In this document: positions 53,401-64,000 of the stretch, in pieces
How positions within the stretch are numbered: the first letter of the stretch is position 1
How the letters are laid out: every line of letters starts with the position of its first letter
From: Polychytrium aggregatum
Lineage: Eukaryota; Chytridiomycota; Chytridiomycetes; Polychytriales
DNA length: 64,000 bases
NCBI RefSeq assembly: GCF_025602895.1
Contig: NW_026516210.1
Span: 372,001-436,000, forward strand
Direction of reading: 5' to 3'
The notes under the pieces: generated by a model
The model's database searches: none
The model's input: the letters and a program-made list of their open reading frames with translations, nothing else
What the model was told of the DNA's origin: nothing
Program-made: the position numbers and the translations under genes

Positions 53401-54288
53401 CATCTGGATCACTGTTGTTGATTTCGTACATGCCGAGGCTCGCGAGGGCGGCATTTGAATTGGAGTTGAGCTCCTGAGCCTTGCTCAAGTGCAGCTTTGC
53501 CGTGTCTGGGGATCCAAGATACAGGTGGAAGAGACCGCTCTGGAGCAAGGCTCGCTCCGTGACCGCTCCGGACGAGCTGATGATGGTGATTCGCGCCTGA
53601 AGTTCCTCGACGGCCTCGTGGTCTGGTATCGGCAGAGTCAGCCCTTTGATCAGTGTCGTCATCGGATGGATCGCTTTGCAGAAAGCTGTGCAGAGATCCT
53701 TGGCAGACACAAAGGAACCACAGCATACCGACGTGTTTGCACTGCTGATGAGCAAATATGATTGCGGCTGGGCATGCTAAAGCCAAGTCTCTCTTCTCCT
53801 GCAGAGTTTCAAGCTCTCGAATGGCCTCTGTTGGTTTGCCTGTGGAACCATGAATGAGCGATACTCGAGTTACGGTAAATGACAGCAGATACCACAGCCT
53901 AGCCAGTATCTAGGTGGCATTGTTTCGGCCACTCTATTGCCCACAATCCCGTTCGATCTCGGGTTTACCATCCATCGTCAGCGCGACGCATCTCCAGAAC
54001 CGGAGAACCGGATCACCGACGCGCTTCTTGAGAGCGGTGTCGCATGCCGTCAGGATGTGGTGATACCACTTTCGCTGGGCAAAGTACTCAATCTGGAGGA
54101 ACGAGGAATCATCGCAGGGATTCAGCAATGAGCGCTCAGAGCAGCGAGTGGCAGCGAATTTCATGGAATGCCGGAGGCATTGATACGAGGGGGGGGACAA
54201 GGTGCGGGAATCAGTCCCGGGCATATGAAAGCAGGATCAAGTCACAGAAGATTCGTTCCATTACCGTCGCAATGTCCTCGTCGCTCAT
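47428..54288 (-). CDS. TTC21B: intraflagellar transport protein 139 (TPR protein TTC21B)
   Basis: Subunit of the IFT-A complex that drives retrograde transport in cilia and flagella. Exon 1 is short ([11 protein letters not shown] at 54288, then GTAATG). Exon 2 begins [20 protein letters not shown], then [20 protein letters not shown], matching the TTC21B N-terminus. Many TPR exons follow, for example [20 protein letters not shown] and [20 protein letters not shown] with the W/L-G/A-Y/F-A-P TPR spacing. The C-terminal exon is diagnostic: [20 protein letters not shown], then [20 protein letters not shown] and [20 protein letters not shown], ending ASLRVP (stop 47428). Over twenty short introns; about 1300 residues, the normal size. 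Conserved only in flagellated lineages, so it is strong evidence for a zoosporic host. Individual splice sites were not all fixed. Confidence 0.93.
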
Positions 54289-54807
54289 GGTGGGAAAGAT
54301 GATGAACTCGAGGCGCGGTTGCTCGATCAATCGCTTTGATATGTGGCATGTGCTCTGAACGAAGGGAAACCGCGTTTTGCCTTCTTGCCGAGAGGAATCG
54401 CGCCATGCGCAGCAGCCCGCCTTCCATTCTTGGCGAAAACCGGGAGGAGAACCCATCCCTCCTGGCAAACAAATCCGTTGCAGCGCCTTCCTTTTCTGTG
54501 TCGACCTTGCGCCCAAGGCACTGGCACTTTCAGTCCGCTCCTTGCCACCGTCGCACGATCCTCCTCGCCACCCTTGCCAACTGCCTCCAGTTTTCGGACG
54601 GCGACCTCCGCGGTGCTCCAAGGTCCGAAGTCCCATCGAAGGGCGGCGCGGAATCGGTCCAACCAAGATCTCGCTGCCTGAGATCACATCCGGCCGTTGG
54701 CCACGTCTTTGCCGAGTTCCCATCCTTCACGAGCGAGAGCCAACCTCTTCCTCGAGTGCCGATCACTTGCCCGTCCGATTCTCGCTGACCCACCGTGTGA
54801 GTCAAAG
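54289..54807. promoter_or_regulatory. intergenic region upstream of IFT139
   Basis: 520 bases between the minus-strand IFT139 start and a plus-strand transposase-like fragment. CT/CCG-rich. Several overlapping frames exist on both strands but none shows a domain. Probably the IFT139 promoter. Confidence 0.45.
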
Positions 54808-55197
54808 ATGCCCGAGCCCAACCGGAAGCGGCAAGCTGCGCGATACCTGTGCTGCTGCTCCAGATGTGTCGATAAGCCGGAGGCCGAGCGGCTCTACTGC
54901 CGAGCAACATTTTTCAGGCACAAAAAATACGATCGGGACCTCCTCGATGGTCGCCGGGAAGATATCGAAACCCAGCATCCCCAAGCACACCCATCCGTGA
55001 ATGCTTGTGCCTGTCCCACAGCGGTTGTTCGGGAGCCTCTATTGCTGATACCGCCAGACCCAGAGGTATCGACTCCTCGTATCGAAGAGCGCCCCAACAC
55101 TCCGTCAATCCAGCAATCAGCCGTGTCCTCACCCTTCGGTTATGGGCCACGATCGCCAAGCAGCCATCTGGGGCAGAGCGAAGGTCCGTGCAAGTGA
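54808..55197 (+). mobile_element. N-terminal zinc-motif fragment resembling fungal Tnp2/KDZ-type transposases
   Basis: 129-codon frame MPEPNRKRQAARYLCCCSRC, then VDKPEAERLYCRATFFRHKK. A basic start, a cluster of closely spaced Cys, then R-x-T-F-F-x-H-K is the kind of N-terminal zinc motif seen before the catalytic part in fungal CACTA (Tnp2) and KDZ DNA transposases. The remainder is Pro/Ser-rich linker and stops at 55197. No DDE core is present nearby, so this is a remnant, or a domesticated N-terminus, or an exon of a larger gene. The family call rests on motif memory only. Confidence 0.35.
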
Positions 55198-55429
55198 TCA
55201 CAAGTGATCGCAGGAGCAGCGCATTCAGACTGAATCCCATTTTGAGATCCATACGGATGGTGTCTCATGATCTTCCATCCTGGCACATTCTTGTGTCTCT
55301 TGAATTGATCATGCGAATACTTTCCGATTCGATAACACAGAGCAGACACACAGCTCTCGGGAGGTCTTACCCAGAGCGAGCCTTTTTAGTTTGAGCCCGA
55401 TAAAAGCCCAAAACGGGTTACTGGAGGGC

Positions 55430-55690
55430 ATGCCCTTTGACGGAGCTGTTTTTGACCTGGGAGGACATGGCTCTCGCCAACGCCATGAGAATATGTCGGC
55501 ATGGGGCGATCCAGTTCCAGCCTATCAAGCCCGAACACTAAGCTGGATAGAACTCATCACCAATCCTGCGCCCATCTCGATCGACTCTGGTGGACCTCCT
55601 CCAAACGAGGTTCTAGATCTCAACCTGACGGAAAATGTAATGCTCGATTACCCCAGCACGGCTCAGGAAAGTTATTTCCTCGGTGAATAA
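55430..55690 (+). CDS. short hypothetical frame between the two transposase-like fragments
   Basis: 86 codons, MPFDGAVFDLGGHGSRQRHE to AQESYFLGE, mildly acidic and non-repetitive. It could be a downstream exon of the 54808 frame or chance. No family recognised. It overlaps the end of the minus-strand fragment at 55620-55690. Confidence 0.2.
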   Translation: MPFDGAVFDLGGHGSRQRHENMSAWGDPVPAYQARTLSWIELITNPAPISIDSGGPPPNEVLDLNLTENVMLDYPSTAQESYFLGE

Positions 55691-55877
55691 GCCTGCCCAC
55701 CGGAGACCTACGGATCAACGTCAGGGACACCCGGGGAAGCCTGGTCGAGAAATATTGACCTCGACATTCTGAGTCGTTATATTGCATGATCTGATCGATC
55801 CGTTTGTGTTCAAAGTAGGTCGGGCGACTGAAGAGACGCTTCTCCCTCGGCTCGTGAATGCATCTGGAGCCTATCAT
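55620..55877 (-). mobile_element. second, inverted copy of the transposase-like N-terminal motif
   Basis: The frame MIGSRCIHEPREKRLFSRPT then YFEHKRIDQIM mirrors the plus-strand fragment at 54808: RC-x3-P-x2-[KR]RL-x2-R-x-T-[FY]F-x-HK-x2-D. The two lie head-to-head about 430 bases apart. DNA similarity is not obvious, so they are diverged relatives rather than a fresh inverted duplication. Confidence 0.35.
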
Positions 55878-56091
55878 ATTTCAAGGTGTATTTCACGGAC
55901 GCAGTTCGACAGAGGCGAACTCGACAAACGAACTCGCCTTTCGGAAACAGTGAATCTTCTTCATCCCGCTCGCCCGCCCCGAATGCGCACCCTGTGGACA
56001 AGACGCCATAGACCCTCGCTCGACAGTCTCCATTGATACCGCCCTGGCGACCACTCTCTGGAAAACCAGGTGCCTCCTCGTGCTCCAGCAT

Positions 56092-57890
56092 CTACTTCTT
56101 CTTGGCTGCCTTTGGATCTTTCTTTTTCTCCTCCTCTCTCTCCTCGATCTTCTTGATCTTCTGGTTGATCACGTCCTCTTGAGCCGTAAGCTTGCCCATC
56201 AGCACCGATTTCAGCTCGTCGATCTTGCCAGAGAGGATTGTCATGACGTGACTGCGGAGCTCTTCGGCGACGATCTCTTGCTGCGAGAGTATTGGCTTTT
56301 CGCCTGAACACGAATCAAAGGCAACACCATGGCGTGCTGATTAATGGCGTGAGACCACTATCGAAGGCGCTACCGGCATTACTTGCCTGCTTTGTCTTCC
56401 AATGGCGCCTCGACACTGCTATCGCTTGGGAGCGCCTCTGGCTGGGCCTCGACGACCGGGGGAGGATTGGCTGCTGGGGGTGCCACCTGTGTTGCCTCCA
56501 GTACGTCGGCCACAAGCGGCACGGCGGTCTGTGCTGGCTGCACAACAGTCGCCTGGAGCTCGGAGGGGTTTGCGGCAGACGTTTCTATCTTTTGAGTACT
56601 TTCGACCTATGGAAACGCGATGAGAGTAGCGATCAGGATCGATAATTCACCGAGCTTGAGCGACTCCGCCGCCCAAACCACCGCCGTCTCAGAGAAGCAC
56701 GTTCAACTCGAAACGCTACCTCTCCCTCGATCTTGCCGGGTAGACTCTCGGTAGACAGGGCGACGGGCGTGATATCGAGATTGTCGACGACGAGATCTAG
56801 CTTCAGTTTCTTGGTGAACGCGTATTTGTACATGAGGTAATGTCGAAAGTACCTGGTGGTGGCGGAGGATGTTGTGAATGGGATGATGGTTCGTGGTTCG
56901 TGGTAAGAATATGAGCATGCTCGCGACCAACCAGCAAGTTTTCAGCCTTGCGAGACTCGATTGCAGCTACAGACGTGTTGCGGGCATATTCCGAAATGAT
57001 CTTCACGTCCTCAAGGGAAAACACCTTCTGGCTATACGGTGGACGGTGAACAGAGTGCTTGAGAAGTAGACCCTTGAAGGCCTCGTAGTCTTTTTGCAGA
57101 TTCAGAAAGGGCGAGGCTGTGGATAGGGCAGAGACGGCAGTGAGTGACCCTACGGCATGCGAGAGCGCGAGTCATACGTTCTACCGATGGTCTGCATCCT
57201 CACCGGTACAGCTGTTGTGTGTCTGCTTCATGATGGAAAAGAAGGCCGAGGTTTTATCTGGCGTGAACTTTTGATGTCTTGCAAAGCTGGCAGATCAACG
57301 CCGGAAGGGTTTGCATGCTTCAGTATCGATATGGTGATCCACGGGTCTCGTAGATGATAGCCACGCCAAGCAGTGACGATGAACGACGCGAGGCGGCTTA
57401 TGGCTCAGCTGCAATCCATGACTTCAATTGTTTGTCGAGCGCTGTGGCCTGTCGGTGGTACGGTACCTCAGATTGTAGTAGTAGAAATCCAGGAGTATGC
57501 CGCTCCGTTCGGACTCTTGGTCGATCTCAAAGACGGTGGCTAGGTATCTAGCATGTAGATCCAGATGTCATCGCCAACCAGAAGCAAGCGTGAGACACAG
57601 GCAATGCTGGTTTGCGGGCCCGATACGCTGGAGGGCGAGGCGCACCGCTCCAGACCCGCAAGTCCCGAGAGATGCATTCATCAAGCAGCCGAGGGACGTA
57701 CTTGATGCCTTCATCGCTGCTGTTTGTGCCGTAAAAGTCATAAATCTGTCGCATCGATAGATCCTTCCTGAGATCCATGGAAATGGCAGTTATTGCAGTG
57801 CGCTCGGTCGATGCATTGCATTACTCAAGGCCGCATTGGGAGGGACTGTTACCAAGTCAGAGCGTCGACCTTCGCGACGAACGTGTCCAT
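56092..57890 (-). CDS. flagella-associated protein, CFAP119/CCDC189-like
   Basis: Multi-exon gene with start MDTFVAKVDALTW at 57890. A GTAACA..CTCAG intron joins in phase to KDLSMRQIYDFYGTNSSDEG, then IKYVPRLLDECISRDLRVWS. Next exons: RYLATVFEIDQESERSGILL, then DFYYYNLR (about 57545-57470); FTPDKTSAFFSIMKQTHNSC (about 57270-57200); SPFLNLQKDYEAFKGLLLKH, then SVHRPPYSQKVFSLEDVKII (about 57118-57000); and TYFRHYLMYKYAFTKKLKLD (about 56855-56790). The tail is Pro/Ala-rich, followed by a charged helix (HVMTILSGKIDELKSVLMGK) ending in a Lys-rich end (PKAAKKK, stop 56092). The HSVHRPPYS...FSLEDVK...Y-HYxLYKYxF pattern is what I recall from CCDC189/CFAP119, a ciliary protein. The flagellar neighbours support this. 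The name is moderately sure; the gene itself is firm. Confidence 0.62.
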
Positions 57891-58558
57891 GGTTCCAAGC
57901 GGACATCCAGGGCAAAGAAGAGAGAGTCAGCATCCAAGCTCACCGCACAAGCATCATGGCGGCTCGTGTTGCAGCGGTACCATCGTGCTTTGTTGCGATA
58001 TGATCTTGGTTGCTGGTGAGTTTGGCGCGACAAAAGTGAAGTGACAGTGCAAGCCCGCTGGCTCAGAAAATGGTGCCTCCTGCTGAAAAGGAGGGCTGCT
58101 GGCTGGAAAGTCGTCGTGGTGGTGGGAGGGGGAGCCAAGTGGTATGTCGCGCACTTTCGAGTGTCCTGGGGCTGATTGGAGGGGCAGCGCGGGATTGGCG
58201 AGCATTCATGTGGGAGAACGATCGAAATCCCCCATGTTTGGCCGGCCGGTTTCCCTCCATCCGCTTATCTCACTGAAACCGGAGCTCTGCGCCCAAGTTC
58301 GATGCTCTCTCGATGTGCGGCAGCCATCGCCTTCATCCTCGCTCAGCCCATCGGGCCACCCTCAATTTGCAAGACCCGCTGACTCCTTGATTGGAACCCA
58401 ATGAGAGTGAAGCTGTGCGAGATGCTCCGGCGGCAAACCAAGTCTGCCTCTATTTTGTATATTCTCAAACATCACCGTGTCTCAATGTGTTCGTGCGAGG
58501 GATGTCGTTATCCTTACAATGTAGCCAAGAGAAGGCCAACAGCGGCACACAGGGCAAA
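57891..58558. promoter_or_regulatory. intergenic region upstream of CFAP119-like gene
   Basis: 670 bases between the CFAP119-like start and the Acr3-ArsC stop, both minus strand. Overlapping short frames only; no motif or repeat recognised. Confidence 0.45.
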
Positions 58559-60681
58559 TCAAGTGTTCTTTGGCCGAGGGCGGTATGCACAGCCATCGGC
58601 CTCGCTGTAGAGCGAGTAAGTTGGTGCACGGCCTTCGGAAATGGAGGCGATCAATTCTTGGCATCGCTCGTGAATCTGCTCAGATACTTCGACAAACTTT
58701 TCCTCAGGCTGCTCATCGGGATCCTCAAGATTCCAATCTTCAAAGCGCTTTCCGATCTTCCATTCCTCGGGGACCGACGCTCCACAGCCACACATTGAAA
58801 TCACAATATCGAAATCGGAAGGGCTAAATCGGTCGATTCCCTTGGAGAACTGTGAAGACAGATCAATGTCGCGATCTTTCATCACCTTGATTGCAACGGG
58901 ATGGACTCTCGACTGCCCGATCAGGCCAGCACTTTCGACTCGTCCAATGGTGCCGGCTGGGGCTTTCATCCGAAGTGTTTTGAGCCAACCTTCGGCCATT
59001 TGCGATCGGCACGAGTTCATTCGGCAGACAAAGATGACGCTGCTGCCAGATGAGGCTTTCTCGTCGTTAGGCATGATGTTGACTGTGTCTTCCAAGTGAG
59101 TGAGATCACTAACTAAAACGGATTGACCGGATGCAGCTTGACCTTCAAGATCGCCATTCTTGGCCCGACGTTGACGAACGGATTCGTAGCGGTCTTTGAT
59201 GAAGAGCGAGAGGTGCACAAGCCCCAGAAGGATTGGAACCTCGATCAACGGTCCGATCACAGTGGACAGTGCTTGCTGGGAATTGACTCCGTATGTTGCG
59301 ATGGCGATGGCGATAGCAAGCTCAAAGTTGTTCCCGGCAGCGGTGAACGACTGAGTGGCAGCCAGTTCGTAGGGCACGCGTTGGAGAGCACACAGGGCAA
59401 ATGTTGCCGTAAAAACCGTGCCAAAGTAGAGCACGAGCGGGACTGCGACCCTGGCAACGCTGCCGAAATCGTCGATGATTCTATTGCCCTGGGTGAGCAA
59501 AGTCAAACATAAGCCGAGAGATCGCATTGCATCACAGCGCATTTCCAAAGGAGGCGGGACGAGACCCACCTGGAGGCTGAACATGACCACGATGGTGTAC
59601 AGCAGGCCCAAGAGAGAGGTGGGGCCAATAACTGGAAGGAATTTCTCGTCGTACCACTTGGAGCCAAGGGTTGGGCGAAGGGAAAACCTTGTCACGATGC
59701 CCGCAAGGAGCGGAATGCCGAGGAACACGAGAACGCTTCGGGTGACTGATGGATTTGCAGTGTCAGCGACTTTCCGCCACTTGGCCCCAACGAAGCGCAA
59801 CTTGCGTTCGAGAACTACATACCAAGCCAAAGGTCGATTGAGATGTTTGATCCGCCTCCGACGATGACACAAAAGAAGTATGCCGCAGGGCTGAATATCA
59901 GGACTTGGAGGATGGAATTGACGGCGACAATGATGGCACACCACTCAGTGTCTCCTCCAGAGAGCTCGTTCCAGATCAAAACCTATTGCCAAAGAGTATC
60001 GGGAATGAGCTTCGTCCTTTGGACCCTTTTGATGGTGCACCGAGTTGGGAACCTACCATAGCGATGCATCGTGCAACGCCGACAAGGACAATGCCCTCAC
60101 GGAAGCCCGGGAGATCGGGCAGGGTTGCCCAGGCGAACGCAGTCATGACGAATGGACAAAAGATCCAGTTGACCAGCAAGCTTGTCGTTATCGTTTTCAC
60201 GGCGTGCTGTGACTTGAACAGCTGAGGGAGCTCTTCATATCGAACTTTGCTGCCGATTTGAACATGATGTTAGTCCCATGGGCATCACGAGATGCCTTTG
60301 GCTTTGATGATGCAGCACGACCAAGTCTTCGTCAAGGACTCACCAAAGCACTGGATACATCATCCAAAGCAGTCCAACGGCAATTGGAACAGAGACATCG
60401 ACGATGGTTGACTGGTTGAATGCGGCCTGGACACTTGGGACAAATTTACCGAGCAAGATGCCGGTAACCATGGCTGCATTCCAGGGCCGATCACGTGGAA
60501 TCAGACGCCGCACAAACCGAGCAAAATAGGGTTGATCGCGGGGTTAGGGCTTTGCGGCGGGCAAAGGGCGGACCAGCCAGGCTTGGGCATGCCTCTCTCT
60601 CTCGCTGCGAAACGTACCGATCAAGATCCAGAGCGGGAGAAGCTTGTTGAGCCAAGAGAGAGACTTTTTGGATCCGCTCAT
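58559..60681 (-). CDS. Acr3 arsenite efflux permease fused to bacterial-type arsenate reductase (LMW-PTP ArsC)
   Basis: Bifunctional arsenic resistance protein: the C-terminal domain reduces As(V) to As(III), and the N-terminal ten-helix Acr3 carrier exports it. The start MSGSKKSLSWLNKLLPLWIL is at 60681. Acr3 exons: VTGILLGKFVPSVQAAFNQS and VDVSVPIAVGLLWMMYPVLW; LVNWIFCPFVMTAFAWATLP (the TM4 Cys); VPLVLYFGTVFTATFALC; FTAAGNNFELAIAIAIATYG (the TM9 Glu). After a charged linker of about 60 residues comes ArsC: VIFVCRMNSCRSQMAEGWLK (CX5R P-loop), DFDIVISMCGCGASVPEEW (resolving Cys region as CxC) and FEDWNLEDPDEQPEEKF (catalytic Asp-Pro). It ends YRPRPKNT (stop 58559). About five introns, so it is a resident nuclear gene. 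Fungal arsenate reductase is normally Acr2 (Cdc25/rhodanese fold), so this fusion is unexpected. Confidence 0.93.
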
Positions 60682-63500
<2,819 letters not shown>

Positions 63501-64000
63501 ATGTATAGTACGCCTCCCCAGCGCATATCTTGTTTGTCCAATACATAATCTCACTTGGTCAAAACTCCTCATCACACTCTATATATCTGCATCGCAACTA
63601 TCGCCACGGTTTGATAAAGAACATAGGTCATTTTTGTCCCCAGCGTGTCTAAACATGCCCTGGCATTCAGGAATCTCCGCCTGGTTTTGATGAGCATCTA
63701 AGGAACTCAATATCATGATACTTTAGATCAGGCTTTCTAGCTGGACATTGGTAGAATGCATCCTCACCAAGTCCAAGCAGATGCACTCAGTATACTCCTC
63801 ATATGGAGTGATCGTATTTTTGTAAAGGGAGACATTTGTATATTCAGGAGCGGCAGCAGATGGGCGCCTATTTGGGCCATTGATTGTCGCCCTTGCCGCG
63901 GCCATTGTGCATACCAGTGCTTCGTTTCATGCAGGCGAGACACTTGCCATTAGCTCCAAATGTTGAGCGATCTTTGGAGCTGGCACGGATTTGCTTTAGC
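63501..64000. other. downstream of thioredoxin reductase
   Basis: 500 AT-richer bases to the window end. They would include the thioredoxin reductase 3' UTR. No gene, repeat or RNA recognised. Confidence 0.45.

Overview
The window looks like nuclear DNA of a zoosporic (flagellated) true fungus, most likely a chytrid. Nearly every gene is split by several short GT..AG introns and the genes are tightly packed. It combines fungal marks (a Zn2Cys6 transcription factor with a fungal-type middle region, a Snc-like R-SNARE) with flagellar genes that non-flagellated fungi have lost (IFT139, a thioredoxin-NDP kinase protein of the NME8 type, a CFAP119-like protein). No rRNA, tRNA, CRISPR array, retrovirus-like element or prophage was recognised.

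Layout: 1-6064 (-) is the N-terminal half of an ABCC/MRP transporter that runs off the left edge. At 6768-13091 lie housekeeping genes: peroxisomal enoyl-CoA isomerase (-), prefoldin subunit 4 (-), an OAR1/CBR4-type SDR (+), an Asp-Asn repeat protein (-) and BolA3 (+). At 13288-17707 (-) is a nucleoporin with four nearly identical RanBP2 zinc fingers, divergent from a Clr2-like chromatin protein (18122-20753, +). At 21475-25218 (-) is a long coiled-coil protein with an exact 41-residue repeat, followed by a 62-residue two-exon gene. Next come a Zn2Cys6 regulator (26713-30206, -), a CK2-alpha-like kinase (30859-32225, -), an R-SNARE (33913-34368, +), PDCD2 (35272-37760, -) and an aldo/keto reductase (38704-40359, +).

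From 40945 to 57890 three flagellar genes lie head-to-tail on the minus strand: a thioredoxin protein carrying SIX tandem nucleoside diphosphate kinase domains, IFT139/TTC21B, and a CFAP119-like protein. Two short DNA-transposon-like fragments sit between the last two. At the right end, an Acr3 arsenite efflux permease fused to a bacterial-type arsenate reductase (58559-60681, -) is divergent from thioredoxin reductase (61461-63500, +). Their shared promoter carries six exact copies of GTAGTCATC.

The strongest candidates for something new are the hexa-NDPK protein, which could fold as a one-chain version of the normal NDPK hexamer, and the arsenate-reduction/efflux fusion paired with thioredoxin reductase through a repeated promoter motif. 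All exon structures were read by eye. Outer coordinates are good where a start and stop are quoted; internal splice sites are approximate unless stated.
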